64,000 nucleotides of DNA from Hymenobacter mucosus (GTDB taxonomy: Bacteria; Bacteroidota; Bacteroidia; Cytophagales; Hymenobacteraceae), in NCBI RefSeq assembly GCF_900188255.1, contig NZ_FZNS01000003.1, forward strand, positions 611,280-675,279, given 5' to 3'. Below are positions 51,590-62,074 of this stretch, in pieces; within the stretch, counting starts at the first letter, position 1; each line of letters begins with the position of its first letter. The position numbers and the translations under genes were made by a program. The notes under the pieces are model-generated. The model saw only the letters and a program-made list of their open reading frames with translations, did not search any database and was not told the origin of the DNA.

Positions 51590-52891
51590 TCAGAGGTGCA
51601 AAAGGAACTCGCTTAGTAAGGCAAACACCTGTTGAAAGGCTGTGAGCGGCAACGCGTCAGCTTGGTCTTGCACATCGTGGTAGGCGGTAGGTCCTCCCCT
51701 CGTATATAGAAAGAAGGAGGGGACTCCATGTTCTGAAAAGAAGTAGTGGTCAGAGTTGGCTGCGCGGCCGCGAGCTACCAAACTAGGCAGGTAATGTCCG
51801 GCTGAGTTCAACTGAGTGAGCAACTGAAACTGAGGCTCGAATATCTTGCCGTTGACTACCGTTGCTCCCTGGCTGCCCGTACCTACCAAATCCAGATTCA
51901 CCAGAAAGTGAATGCGCTCCAAGGGGAACAATGGGTGCTCTACAAAGTAGCGTGACCCAACCAGCCCAGCTTCTTCGGCTCCGAAACCAATAAACACCAA
52001 GGAGTAATCCGGCCGGTTTTGAGGTTGGGAGAAGTGTCTAGCTAGCTCCAGCAACATAGCTACCCCGCTGGCATTATCATTTGCTCCCGGAAAATAAGTG
52101 CTGCGGCCGAGCCTACCTAAGTGGTCGTAATGGGCTGTGACTACCAGAAACGAATCGGGTTGGGTGCGACCAGGTAGGTACCCAATGACGTTTTGCGTTG
52201 GGTAGGCTGGTTGAAATACAGCATCTAGATGGACTATGACAGTTCGAGCCTTCGCAGGCCACTTGCTAGCTAGTACCTGTAAATGGGGTTGAGGGTCTTG
52301 TTTGCTGGCTAAGGAAGCTGTGAGCTTACTCGGCAGTAAGGTAACCCGGGCAGCTGCCGTCAGAACATGTGCCTGCAGGGCCACTGGTAGTTGGCTCAGT
52401 CGCGCTGCGTCGTGCTGCCGTAGCACTAGTACCCGGCGGCATAAATCCGTTGCTAAGAAAGCGGAGTGGCGCTCGGGGTGAGAAAACAAGAGAGTATCAA
52501 AGGCGAGAATGTTGCCCTTGACATGACCCGTACCCGAACTTGGATCCGCAATAAAATCGATACCTGGCGTAAGCCGTTGGCTACCGACCTGTAAACTGGC
52601 ACGGCCGGGGAAGGTATTAATAGGAAGCGGAAAGGCTTGGGTATAATTAGTAGATAGTGGCTGAAGACCGGAAGCTGAAAACTGAGCCCGCAGGTAATCA
52701 GCGGCAATATGGTCGCCTTGGTGTACGTAGCCGCGCCCATGAAAGGCCGGCGAACTTAGTCTCTGTATAGTCTGGCGGACGCGAACCATATCCTGCGCCG
52801 CTGCTGCAGTAGCAAGTGCCAGCACTGCTCCCGCGGTACCAACGCTCGTTACAACTCGTTGGTAGCGGCGGCCGCAGGATAGAAGAGCCAT
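51590..52891 (-). CDS. Secreted M28 family zinc aminopeptidase
   Basis: The 433-residue protein has a signal peptide (TSVGTAGAVLALATAAAA). The M28 zinc ligands and catalytic residues are present: VVTAHYDHLG, PGANDNASGVA, FGAEEAGLVGS, LVNLDLVG and the final TAYHDVQDQ His. It would release amino acids from peptides outside the inner membrane. It is the last gene of a minus-strand run with the VanZ-like protein 16 bases upstream. Confidence 0.92.
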   Translation of the reverse strand: MALLSCGRRYQRVVTSVGTAGAVLALATAAAAQDMVRVRQTIQRLSSPAFHGRGYVHQGDHIAADYLRAQFSASGLQPLSTNYTQAFPLPINTFPGRASLQVGSQRLTPGIDFIADPSSGTGHVKGNILAFDTLLFSHPERHSAFLATDLCRRVLVLRQHDAARLSQLPVALQAHVLTAAARVTLLPSKLTASLASKQDPQPHLQVLASKWPAKARTVIVHLDAVFQPAYPTQNVIGYLPGRTQPDSFLVVTAHYDHLGRLGRSTYFPGANDNASGVAMLLELARHFSQPQNRPDYSLVFIGFGAEEAGLVGSRYFVEHPLFPLERIHFLVNLDLVGTGSQGATVVNGKIFEPQFQLLTQLNSAGHYLPSLVARGRAANSDHYFFSEHGVPSFFLYTRGGPTAYHDVQDQADALPLTAFQQVFALLSEFLLHL

Positions 52892-52907
52892 TGGGAAAAG
52901 AATGTTA

Positions 52908-53312
52908 CTACTGCCACCACCGACGCAGCAGCCACATACCAGCTAGGCCAGCTACTACTCCTAGTGAATCGCTAAGAAGATCAGACCACTCACCATGACG
53001 GCCTAGGTCCATTGTCATCTGTAAAAACTCAATCAGAGCGCCGAAGGCTATGTTGGTGAGCAGCACGAAGCTATAGGCCCAACGGCGTAATGCTGGCCAC
53101 TGAAGCTGGCGCCGCAGCGAGAAGACGCTCAGCGCGGCCAATACAACAAAGACGGCCGCGTGAGCAGCAGTATCAAATGCCAGCAGCTCCCAGTGGGGCG
53201 TTTCTGGCATTTCATCCGACGGAGTGAGGGTTAGCACTAATACCAGCGCCGCCCACCCCAGCGGTAGAACCATGAAAGGTCGGCGGGAGGTAGGCGGCGC
53301 GGTAATGAACAT
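52908..53312 (-). CDS. VanZ-like membrane protein
   Basis: The 134-residue protein has four hydrophobic segments and the VanZ-like pattern: a polar loop with FDTAAHAAVFVVLAALSVF, IEFLQMTMDLGRHGEWSDLL and a C-terminal WLLRRWW. VanZ-like proteins are of unclear function; the name comes from teicoplanin resistance and is not evidence for it here. It lies 11 bases after gcvH in the same direction. Confidence 0.9.
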   Translation of the reverse strand: MFITAPPTSRRPFMVLPLGWAALVLVLTLTPSDEMPETPHWELLAFDTAAHAAVFVVLAALSVFSLRRQLQWPALRRWAYSFVLLTNIAFGALIEFLQMTMDLGRHGEWSDLLSDSLGVVAGLAGMWLLRRWWQ

Positions 53313-53323
53313 AGCCGGAAAGC

Positions 53324-53704
53324 TTAGGCGCCTACTAGTTCGCCGTACGCTTCGGCGGTAAGCAGCGTTTCTACTTCTGCTGGGTTGGCTATCGAAATCT
53401 TGATCATCCAGCCATCACCGTAAGGATCAGAGTTCACTAGCTCAGGGCTACCATCCAGCTTGTCGTTGATTTCCAGAACTGTGCCGCTGATGGGGCTGAA
53501 CAAGTCGGATACCGTTTTTACGGCCTCTACTGTTCCGAATACTTCATTCTCAGCTACTTCCTTATCAAGCGTGTCGATGTCTACGTACACAATGTCACCG
53601 AGCTCTCTCTGAGCGTGGTCAGTGATGCCAACGTAGGCAACGTCACCTTCTACACGAATCCATTCGTGTTCTTTCGTGTATTTCAGGTCAGCGGGCAAGT
53701 TCAT
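53324..53704 (-). CDS. gcvH: Glycine cleavage system H protein
   Basis: The 126-residue lipoyl carrier shuttles the aminomethyl group in the glycine cleavage complex. It has the family pattern [14 protein letters not shown] and the lipoyl site EAVKTVSDL with Lys63. It leads the run gcvH-VanZ-M28 peptidase. The P and T proteins are not next to it. In Bacteroidetes gcvH often lies near sprA, as here. Confidence 0.97.
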   Translation of the reverse strand: MNLPADLKYTKEHEWIRVEGDVAYVGITDHAQRELGDIVYVDIDTLDKEVAENEVFGTVEAVKTVSDLFSPISGTVLEINDKLDGSPELVNSDPYGDGWMIKISIANPAEVETLLTAEAYGELVGA

Positions 53705-53859
53705 GGGGTGCGAGTTTGGAGAAGTTGGGGTGAGTTGCGCTCTGGCGCGTGGGTCAAAAGTAAAACTTAAATACCTGACCGCCGAAATAGTTGAGCCCGG
53801 AATTATTAGTAGTCCTGAACCAAGTGTGCGGGAGTAAACTACTAACCCGACTATACAGC

Positions 53860-53891
53860 AAACAGGCTTCTGGTTTCCCGGAAGCCTGTTT
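53860..53891 (-). terminator. Terminator of sprA
   Basis: AAACAGGCTTC (53860-53870) pairs with GAAGCCTGTTT (53881-53891). On the minus strand it lies 22 bases past the sprA stop at 53914. Confidence 0.75.
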
Positions 53892-53913
53892 GGTTGTCGC
53901 TACTCTAAAAGCC

Positions 53914-56900
53914 TTATTGCGAAAGGCTGTAGCGCAACTGCACGCCGCCCTCCGTAGCCGTATTGCGGAAGGCATTAGCCACCCGCGGCGTAGTGATGTT
54001 CTGGGTGAAGTAAAACTGCAGGTTCAGGCGCTGATTCAAGATGTAATCGATAGTGGGACGTAGCTGTAGCTGACGGGTGCCGTTGGTGGTTTGACTAGAG
54101 GCCCGGCCAACGCTAGTAGTCGTCACATCGAGAATGGTACGCTGCACGGTGTAGGTGTCCCGGATGCTGAGGTCCAGACGAGCATTGATTTCATTGCGAA
54201 GTACCCGTTGCTCGCCCCCAATGCGGAAGGGCAGCTTGAGGCGGTTGGTGGCATATCCAAAGCCTACAATAATTTCAGAAGAGTGGAGCTCGGTTACCTG
54301 CGCATTGGTCGTGCTCAAGCCAATTGTCCGGTCAACGCGGTATTCTAGGTTGCCCGTGGTTTTGCCGTTGGTCTGGAAGTTTAAACCAATGAGAGGGGCA
54401 AGACGCTCCGCAATGGTTACCTGGCCTACTACGTAGTACGGGATAAACTGCCCGCTATTATTCGTTAAGTAAGGGAAGTCGTCTCCATCCAGCTCGTTTG
54501 TATAGTCAGCGGCTGTGTTATAGCCATTGATGTTATAGTTGGAGGTGTAAGCATGTTTAATAGCAATGGAGCGGAAGTAGCGCTGCATGAAGGGCAGATT
54601 GGCTAGTCCGTTGTACTGAATATTCCAGTTGGGGATGGGTAGCAACGAGAACGGGTCGAAGCCCTTCGCCTTATACCCATCCGAAGACTTACCCCGGTAG
54701 GCATCTATAAAAGCTGGGATAAGTACGTCCTGGGAATTGAAGCTGTAGGAACCGGGATTGGTATTCTCACTCTCTAGCCGTTGCTGTATGGTGCCCCGGT
54801 TATTAACGAAGCGCTGGAAGGCTTTAGACGTTTCCCCATTCGCGCTCAAGTCGCCAAACAGCGTTTGGATGGAAATGAACGAAGTGCTGAACGTGCCTGA
54901 CCCTAGTGGGCTGCTTGGCGTGGCCTCGTCGCTAATGGGCAGCAGCGTGTTTTCATCTACCACTCGCCGGTAGAAAACTTCCCGGTTGCGCACCAAGTTA
55001 CGGCGAGCATCCAGCTGAATGTTGAAGTCGCGAATGGGCTCTAGGGTAGTGCGTAGCGTGAGGTTTTCGGTAAGTAGGGAGCTAAGCGGCGTGTTCAGGT
55101 ACTGGCTCTCGCGCGTGTACCACCCGTTGTCGCTGGCGCGGTTATACAGTGCGTCAAGATCGTACTGCCTGCCTAATAGGAAGGGTACGCCAGGCGCGTT
55201 GAAATCACGGTTCATCCCAAAGAAGCTAGTGCCCGGTAGGTAGCCCGGGAGCAAGGTGCCATTGCTGCGCGCATACGTGAAGTTGAGCGAGCGAGCTGTC
55301 ATTAGGGAGCGAAGAATAGCTTTCAGCACGCGTAGCTCCGGGCCCTTGGCCGAGTCCTGCGCAGCTGTGCCTGGTGCTTGACCAGGAGTACGCCCCGGCT
55401 GCTTGGCTACGCCTGCCTCCTGACCCCGTGGCGCCGGGACCGGCGCGTTGTTGATGATGTTAAGGAAGCGCACTTTATTGTAGAGCTTCACCAAATCAAT
55501 CTTGCCATTGGCCGTTAGCTCCCCGTTGTTTTGGATAGTATTACCCAGCCGTAGGTTGGTGCTGTCAATGGGGTTGATGAGAGCGGTAGATGCCGCCTGC
55601 CACGTGTAGTTGGCCTGGTATCGAATATCGGACGAAAGCCAATCGGTGAGGGGAAATTTTTCCAGTGGTAACCGGTAGGTAGCCGCTACGGTCTGGAAGA
55701 AATTAGTCGTACGCCCACCCTTTAGCAGGTTGTCGCGGATGATGTCTCGGTTCTGCCGCGAAATAGCATCGTCGCCAATAGAGCGGCCCAGTCCTTCGTC
55801 AATCACCGAGCGGTTCGTGGCCGTGTAGTCCAGGGCCAGGGCCTGGGTTAAGTCCCAGCGCATATCATACACCCGGTTTAGAAAGAACGACTTCTGGAAG
55901 ATGGGAGCAATACCATCAGTAGTAGGTACCTGGCCCGGCTCTAGTGCCCGTTGCAAGAACCGTTCGTTGTAGCGGCGGTCCAAGTCGGCCCGGAAGGAGA
56001 AGCGGGAAGGCAAGGGTGTGAAGTTCACTTCCTGCAACATCTTCAGGTAGGGCGAGTCGAAGGCCTTTACCTTCGCCAGCGGCGTGTAGTTCTTAGGCGT
56101 TGTTTGGTACACATAGGCCAACGCCCCCGTATAGGTACGCGTGTAGTCGCGGTCCGTATTAATGTCGGAGTGCAGGCGCTCGGTGTAGGAGTAGCTGAGC
56201 GCCAGGTTTTCAACGTCGTAGGGGCGTACTTTTTTATCGGGGTTCGTGCGCTCCTTACGTACGTTCAGCAGGCTGATGCTGCGCTGGCTGGTTTGGTCGA
56301 TGACTTCTTTGCGGTACGCAGCTTTCTCACTCTGCGTCTCAAACTTCTGCAACGACTGGTCGAGTCTGGTATCAGGATTCAAGGGGTCGTACTTCGGCGC
56401 ACGACTTTCTACCCCCGCCTGCACGAGCACTGGCACGCGCAAGCCAAGCTTCTCAGGGAAGAACTTGTCGGCCGCAATTGTGGCATTCACATCTCCACGG
56501 GCAATGTTATCGATGGAGCGTTGCTGTGCTTTGTCCTGAAGCCCACCAAAGCCGGTAGTGATGTAGCTGCCGCTGGCCGTTACGTTGGCAAGATCGGCCA
56601 GCTTGGCATTGAAGCGGGCCGTGGCCGCCCAGCCTTTTTCATTTTCAAAGCCAAACACGCGCAGTTCGTCGGCCCACAACGTCAACGACTTGGGAGCATT
56701 ATCGTCGCGCGGGTTCAGCATGCCAATCATTACCCCCTGCACTGCCGAAAGATCAGGGTTACCCACCACCGTAATGGTAGCCCCATTGGGCAGCGTCCGA
56801 ACGAACGGCACGGCATACGCCGCCGAGCTTGCCGCCCCTTCAGAGCGTGCGGCTTTTGTATCGATGAGGTCTTGCAGCGTGAGGTCGATGCGGTTTGCTA

Positions 56901-59900
56901 CCGGCCAAATTCTGTCTACCTCTGTTGCAGTGGCGTTGGGAGGGGTGATTTCCAAGGGCACCGAGTACTCGTAGTAGTTCTGGGTGTAGTCGGTGCCAAT
57001 GCGCACAAAGCCCCGGACCTGTCCACTCCGTACGCTACGGTCATTGCTTTCCGCGTGCATAAACATGCGCAGCTTTTGGTAGCGGAGCAGGTTCAGGCTT
57101 ACGTTTTTGTAGGCCGCTTTGGCAAAACCATCCCGGAGACCATCTACTGTTAAGCGTAGGCTTTGCTCGTTTTGTTCGCGGTTCACAGTACCCGAGCCAT
57201 ACTCCCGGTCGCGCTGAATGTTTGGCGGCAGTACGTAGGGAATAGCATCGGTGGTGTTACCATCCGTGCTACCGTTCTCTTCAAGGCTTACCGTCGAAAT
57301 ATCGAAGGCATCAGCATCCGTGTCGGGGCTGATGATAGGCTGGGAAGGATCAGTAATCTTGTTGAGGTAGCGGCGCCACTGATTAGCCACAAACTGAGGC
57401 TGCACCATGCGCAGTACCACGGGCTGCTGCCATTGGGTGAGGTACATGCGCAGGAAGCGGATGGACTTGTAGCCAAAGTTTTGGTTGTTGTTGCCCACAA
57501 CGGCGTCCGGCTGGCGAATTGGCACCCGGAACTGATACCAGCTTACCTGGTCACCGTTTACCTCTCGGGTAATCTTATCCACAATGAAGTTTTGCCCCAC
57601 CGTGAGGTCCTGCTTGCGCACCGAGAGCTTGTACTCGTAGTACCGCTCCGTGTCAGAAATCACGTTGTCGCGGTTCAGGTCTTCTTTGTCGGGGTAAGCA
57701 GTAGAGCTAAGCTGGCTGCCCTCGGGCGAGTTGTTTTCTAACCCGTTGAAGTTCTTGTAGCGGGCCAGAATTTTAGCGTTGGCCTGGTCATAGGCCTCCG
57801 CCAAGTGGTGTAAGAAGTTATCGGCGGCTGGGTCGTCGAACCCCGCGTAGGTAGGAGCAACTCCCGTCAGGGCTTTTTCTTGGGCACTGTTGATACCATC
57901 CAGGCCAACGTCTTGGCGGGCGCGGGCACCCGATGCCGCATTAAAGGCATCCGTCAGGAATTGCTGGCGCGTAGCTAGTCCCCACGGCGTCGGGTTCGTG
58001 TCGTCGGGGTTAGGAGTATCGGTTACGGGTAGGCCGTTCTCAAACTCGTGTTGGTTGCCGTCCTTCAGCACATCTTCCGATACCGAACCCAGGTTGATGA
58101 ACAGGTCGCCACCGGTGGTATTAGGGGCATCATGGCCATCGGAGTCCGTGATATTGGCCAATCCGTCCGGGCTGTCAATGAAGGGGTCCATGAGCCAGAA
58201 CTCCAGGTATTCTACGTTGGCATTGTCAAAGTCCGTGTCGAAAGTGATTTCGCGGGAGATGCCCCCGTAGCGTCTGGCATTGGCCGATGGGCTAACGTTG
58301 CTGAAGCGTCGCCCGTTAGTAGCCGGGTCCACGTCAGGCGTGTAGTTGTACTGCCCGCGCTCATCGGGGAAATATGCCAGGTCTAGGGTGTACTCGTAGG
58401 CGTTGCCAGTGGTACCTACGTCGCGGTTAGGGAACACTTCCGTGCGCTGCACCCCCCGGATGAAGTGGTTCCGCAAATCACCGGTGCCAATGTTTTGCGG
58501 GCGGCTCTGGCCACCGGTGTAATATGTCTGGTCAATGGTGTACCAAGCCAGTTTGGCGCGGCTGTAGGCCGAGGTGCGGTCGGGTAGGGTGCCGCCCAAC
58601 GCTGGTGGGGTAGAGGCAAGACGCCACACGGTAGCGGCGTTCTGCCCACCCAGAACGTAGGGAGTGCGGGAGTTTTCAAAGTCATCAAGGTAAGAAACTC
58701 CATTTTCGCCGCGCCCAAGCTTCGACTGACCGGGAAGTAACTGGGCAAACTCCCCGCTGAACGCCACCGACGATGGCTCCTTGGTGGAAATCAGGGGCAA
58801 CATATCCAGGTACTTCGTGATGGCTCGTGACTCGCGGCGGGCATTCACGTCGAAACCATAGATGGTATTGTTGCCGGGTTCGTCGCCGATGTTTACCCGG
58901 TTGATGCCAGGGGCTTGGTTCTCCGTCAGGTGCAATACCGTAGCGCCAAAGTTGACGTCGGAATTCAAGCGGTAATCAAAGCGGGCTCCCAGCAGCTTGC
59001 GGGGTTGCACTTGCACCAGGGCTGTTTTCTCAAACTGCACCCGGAGCTCATTGGCTGAGTTCAGGTAGCTGGGGTTGAGAATTTTGACAATGGCTTGGTC
59101 GTAGAATACTTGGTAGTCGGCGCCTTCCGTAAGCAAGGTGCTACCGGCGTACACTCGAACTGAGCCTTGGGCAATGCCAATGCCCGGCAGGTTAATTTCG
59201 TTGGTAGCAGTAGCCTGAAAGCGGCCCCGCAGGAAAAACTTGTCTTTCTCCTGCCGTTGCTGGGCGTCGCTCTGCACTTGCGTGTACAACTCCCGGTACA
59301 CATACTTGCGGGCTAGGTCGCGTTCGGCGGAGTTGGAAACCGTATCCGCAAACTGCGACGCCAGGTAATTGCCAAAAGGCTGCACCTCAGGGAAGATGAT
59401 CTTGCCTAGCTCAGTATCAATGGTAATACCCGGAAAGAAGTCAAAGTTACCGTCTGGGTTCCGGTCGTTGTTCGGGTTTACATTATCGAGGTTGAAGACT
59501 TCGATCAGCGGCCGGTTTTGGAGGCGCGCCCCTTCCTTCAAGGAAATTTGGTCTACGCCGGTTACGTCGTCCTTATAAACTATCTGCAGCTGGAAGTTGT
59601 CGCGGTTGAGCTGACTAGCGTTCAGGGGATAGATGTTTTTCATCATCAAGTCCCAGGTCGGCAGGTTGCGCGTCTGCAGGTTGGCGTTATTCTGGTTTAC
59701 GCTGGGGTCGGAGGTAGAAACCAGTCCTACAGCAGGGTTAGTAGCTTTCAGCAGCTTCAGGAAAATTACCTGGTCCTGGGCTACGCCGCTGTTGTCATCT
59801 AGCAGTTCACCTACCCGATAGGTTTTACCGTTGTAGATGTACTGGTACGCAACGCCCAATACCTGCTCAGGCAACAGTTGGGTGTTCAAGGATATGTAGC

Positions 59901-61344
59901 CCAGCTGCGCGTTGTAGGTGTACTCGCGCGCATCAAGCTTGCGGGCCCGCACGTGCTCAAAATCTACGTTTTTCTGCAGGCCCAGCGTATTCAGGTAGCT
60001 ATCTACCGTCAGGTCACCGCGAGCTTGCAGCGGATTTGCCAGAATCGTGCTAAACAGGTTGTTAGCCGAGTTCTGAGCGGGCGCATTCGGGCCAGGAACT
60101 GGCGTTTGCAGGTAGGTGCCGCGGTAAGTACGCGAGGGCTCGGCCAAGTCCATAAGCGGCACTACGTTGCGTAGGTTGTCGCTTTGGCGGTTGTCGTTGG
60201 TTACGTATACATCCAAGCGCGTAATCTCCACGCCACTTTGCACCGTAGGCAGGCTGCGCAAGGCCGCATCGTACCGGTCGCGGAAATACTGCGACAGGAA
60301 GTAGTGCCGGTCTCGCTCGTACTGGCTGGCCTTGATTTCAAACTGCCGGCTTTGTCCCCCATTCTGTATGCGCACTTCATCGGCTTGCCCGCGTAGGGTG
60401 CTAGCTACTGCCGTCACCCCCAAACGACCAAATTGCAGTTGGGTCTTGATGCCAAATAGGTTCTGGCCACCCGTAATCAGCGAGTTGTTGAGCGGCAACG
60501 ATACATTACCAAGCTCCACCTTACGGATAATATCGGTTTCGTAGCCCGTATAGTCGAGCTTCATGTTGTTCTCGAAATCGAAGGCCGCGCGGGTGTCGTA
60601 GTTAAAGGTAATCTTCAGTTTCTCCCCAATCTGCCCCGTCAGGTTGAGGTTAAGGTTCTGGTCGTACTGGAAGTCACCTATGCGCTGTTGGCGAAGGGTG
60701 AGGGTTGGGTTTTCGTTGCGGTTGAAGCGCGCGCCCATGCGCAACGTCACCGAGCCCTGGGGCCGGATGTCTACGTAGCTCCCCCCAAAAATGCGGTCGG
60801 CCATGGGGCCGAGGTAGATTTTGGGAATCAAGCGGCGGCTTTGCGGCGTATTTGCATCACCAGCTACTCCGCCGGCCGAACGTTGTCGGAAGTAATTACG
60901 TACTGCCTGTTGTTGCTGCCAGCGCGAGTACTCCTCGAACGTCATGCGGCTGGGGTCCCGGAAGTCTACTTCTTGCCCTACCCGCTCTTGTACGTCGAAG
61001 TTCTTGAGGCTGTCATCGGGGCGCACATCTAGCTGTACGTTGTTCGGCAAGGGCAACACCAGCGGAGAACGGCGCCGTTGCGGCGAAAACGGCGTGCCAA
61101 TGCGGTCCTGAGGGCCCACGCGTGGCCGCGAACTAGGCTGGTAGCGAGTGGTATCGGTGCGCGGGGTATCGGGCATGATGGGCCAGAACCGGGTACTGCG
61201 CTGCGAACCAGGCAACCATGCCCAAAGCTGGCGCATGGCAAACGGCTGGGCTCCCGAGTCGAGCGGCTTTGCCTGCGACCACCAGGCCACCAACGACACA
61301 ACCGCCACTATAGAGGTAGCTAGGGACTTCTTACCGGTATTCAA
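53914..61344 (-). CDS. sprA: SprA, outer-membrane translocon of the type IX secretion system
   Basis: This 2476-residue protein is the pore-forming translocon of type IX secretion and gliding. It has the SprA N-terminal region (KIYLGPMADRIFGGSYVDIR), a long beta-rich body with many outer-membrane strands, and a C-terminal barrel segment (RVANAFRNTATEGGVQLRYS). Size fits the family. The start is TTG at 61344: an in-frame TGA lies immediately upstream and the next ATG is inside the mature part, so TTG is forced. The segment after it (SIVAVVSLVAWWSQA) acts as a signal peptide. It would secrete the sorting-domain proteins in this window. Confidence 0.95.
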   Translation of the reverse strand: MNTGKKSLATSIVAVVSLVAWWSQAKPLDSGAQPFAMRQLWAWLPGSQRSTRFWPIMPDTPRTDTTRYQPSSRPRVGPQDRIGTPFSPQRRRSPLVLPLPNNVQLDVRPDDSLKNFDVQERVGQEVDFRDPSRMTFEEYSRWQQQQAVRNYFRQRSAGGVAGDANTPQSRRLIPKIYLGPMADRIFGGSYVDIRPQGSVTLRMGARFNRNENPTLTLRQQRIGDFQYDQNLNLNLTGQIGEKLKITFNYDTRAAFDFENNMKLDYTGYETDIIRKVELGNVSLPLNNSLITGGQNLFGIKTQLQFGRLGVTAVASTLRGQADEVRIQNGGQSRQFEIKASQYERDRHYFLSQYFRDRYDAALRSLPTVQSGVEITRLDVYVTNDNRQSDNLRNVVPLMDLAEPSRTYRGTYLQTPVPGPNAPAQNSANNLFSTILANPLQARGDLTVDSYLNTLGLQKNVDFEHVRARKLDAREYTYNAQLGYISLNTQLLPEQVLGVAYQYIYNGKTYRVGELLDDNSGVAQDQVIFLKLLKATNPAVGLVSTSDPSVNQNNANLQTRNLPTWDLMMKNIYPLNASQLNRDNFQLQIVYKDDVTGVDQISLKEGARLQNRPLIEVFNLDNVNPNNDRNPDGNFDFFPGITIDTELGKIIFPEVQPFGNYLASQFADTVSNSAERDLARKYVYRELYTQVQSDAQQRQEKDKFFLRGRFQATATNEINLPGIGIAQGSVRVYAGSTLLTEGADYQVFYDQAIVKILNPSYLNSANELRVQFEKTALVQVQPRKLLGARFDYRLNSDVNFGATVLHLTENQAPGINRVNIGDEPGNNTIYGFDVNARRESRAITKYLDMLPLISTKEPSSVAFSGEFAQLLPGQSKLGRGENGVSYLDDFENSRTPYVLGGQNAATVWRLASTPPALGGTLPDRTSAYSRAKLAWYTIDQTYYTGGQSRPQNIGTGDLRNHFIRGVQRTEVFPNRDVGTTGNAYEYTLDLAYFPDERGQYNYTPDVDPATNGRRFSNVSPSANARRYGGISREITFDTDFDNANVEYLEFWLMDPFIDSPDGLANITDSDGHDAPNTTGGDLFINLGSVSEDVLKDGNQHEFENGLPVTDTPNPDDTNPTPWGLATRQQFLTDAFNAASGARARQDVGLDGINSAQEKALTGVAPTYAGFDDPAADNFLHHLAEAYDQANAKILARYKNFNGLENNSPEGSQLSSTAYPDKEDLNRDNVISDTERYYEYKLSVRKQDLTVGQNFIVDKITREVNGDQVSWYQFRVPIRQPDAVVGNNNQNFGYKSIRFLRMYLTQWQQPVVLRMVQPQFVANQWRRYLNKITDPSQPIISPDTDADAFDISTVSLEENGSTDGNTTDAIPYVLPPNIQRDREYGSGTVNREQNEQSLRLTVDGLRDGFAKAAYKNVSLNLLRYQKLRMFMHAESNDRSVRSGQVRGFVRIGTDYTQNYYEYSVPLEITPPNATATEVDRIWPVANRIDLTLQDLIDTKAARSEGAASSAAYAVPFVRTLPNGATITVVGNPDLSAVQGVMIGMLNPRDDNAPKSLTLWADELRVFGFENEKGWAATARFNAKLADLANVTASGSYITTGFGGLQDKAQQRSIDNIARGDVNATIAADKFFPEKLGLRVPVLVQAGVESRAPKYDPLNPDTRLDQSLQKFETQSEKAAYRKEVIDQTSQRSISLLNVRKERTNPDKKVRPYDVENLALSYSYTERLHSDINTDRDYTRTYTGALAYVYQTTPKNYTPLAKVKAFDSPYLKMLQEVNFTPLPSRFSFRADLDRRYNERFLQRALEPGQVPTTDGIAPIFQKSFFLNRVYDMRWDLTQALALDYTATNRSVIDEGLGRSIGDDAISRQNRDIIRDNLLKGGRTTNFFQTVAATYRLPLEKFPLTDWLSSDIRYQANYTWQAASTALINPIDSTNLRLGNTIQNNGELTANGKIDLVKLYNKVRFLNIINNAPVPAPRGQEAGVAKQPGRTPGQAPGTAAQDSAKGPELRVLKAILRSLMTARSLNFTYARSNGTLLPGYLPGTSFFGMNRDFNAPGVPFLLGRQYDLDALYNRASDNGWYTRESQYLNTPLSSLLTENLTLRTTLEPIRDFNIQLDARRNLVRNREVFYRRVVDENTLLPISDEATPSSPLGSGTFSTSFISIQTLFGDLSANGETSKAFQRFVNNRGTIQQRLESENTNPGSYSFNSQDVLIPAFIDAYRGKSSDGYKAKGFDPFSLLPIPNWNIQYNGLANLPFMQRYFRSIAIKHAYTSNYNINGYNTAADYTNELDGDDFPYLTNNSGQFIPYYVVGQVTIAERLAPLIGLNFQTNGKTTGNLEYRVDRTIGLSTTNAQVTELHSSEIIVGFGYATNRLKLPFRIGGEQRVLRNEINARLDLSIRDTYTVQRTILDVTTTSVGRASSQTTNGTRQLQLRPTIDYILNQRLNLQFYFTQNITTPRVANAFRNTATEGGVQLRYSLSQ

Positions 61345-61468
61345 GAGTCAATAAACCGTCGGGAAAGGGGAGGGAAGTTCGGTTTGCAGCAGGCAGTCGG
61401 GTTCTGCGCAAGGGCACCAAGGCACCCCTGTGCAAAGCCAACAACAACCTGCCACGGCCGCTACTTTT

Positions 61469-62074
61469 CTAGTGAGACTTAAGAGCAAATTTAATCAATT
61501 CCTCTACGCTCAGGTCGTTACCGTGCTTATGCTGAATTTGGTCGAGGGTTTTCTCGGCCGCTGCTCGCGCAAAGCCTAGTGTTACCAATGCGGCTAACGC
61601 TTCCGAGCGGTTGGTATTGTGTGCCTTCGCCAGCGGCACCGTATCGATGCCGGCTTTTGCCAATAGTTCGTCTTTGCGGAGCTTGTCTTTCAGCTCCAGC
61701 ACTACGCGTTGCGCCGTCTTGGGGCCTACCCCTTTAATGCTTTGAATGGCGCGCACATCCTCCTGCACAATGGCCTGGCGAATCTCACCTACGCTCATGC
61801 TGCTTACCATCACAATGCCCGTACCAGGGCCAATGCCCGACACCGAAATCAGCTGTAAAAACAGAGCCTTCTCGTTAGGATCAAGGAAGCCATACAGGGT
61901 TTGGCCATCCTCTTTGATGTGCTGATACGTGTACAGCTTCGCCTTCTCACCCTCGGCGGGTAACTTAGAGTAGGTGGCGAGAGAAATCTTTACTTCGTAG
62001 CCAATTCCGCTGACGTCAAGAATGGCTTGGGCGTGGTCCTTATAGGCGAGCGTACCGTCGATGTAGGCAATCAT
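61469..62074 (-). CDS. ruvA: Holliday junction branch migration protein RuvA
   Basis: The 201-residue protein binds Holliday junctions and loads RuvB. Domain I begins IAYIDGTLAYKDHAQAILDV. Two helix-hairpin-helix motifs follow (SVSGIGPGTGIVM and SIKGVGPKTAQRVVLELKDK), and domain III is present (NRSEALAALVTLGFARAAAE). ruvB and ruvC are not here, as usual for Bacteroidetes. It precedes sprA by 124 bases in the same direction. Confidence 0.97.
   Translation of the reverse strand: MIAYIDGTLAYKDHAQAILDVSGIGYEVKISLATYSKLPAEGEKAKLYTYQHIKEDGQTLYGFLDPNEKALFLQLISVSGIGPGTGIVMVSSMSVGEIRQAIVQEDVRAIQSIKGVGPKTAQRVVLELKDKLRKDELLAKAGIDTVPLAKAHNTNRSEALAALVTLGFARAAAEKTLDQIQHKHGNDLSVEELIKFALKSH

Noticed and set aside
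55951..57153. A 400-codon open frame on the plus strand
   Set aside because: It lies wholly antisense to sprA, has no family features, and is explained by codon bias of the GC-rich minus-strand gene.
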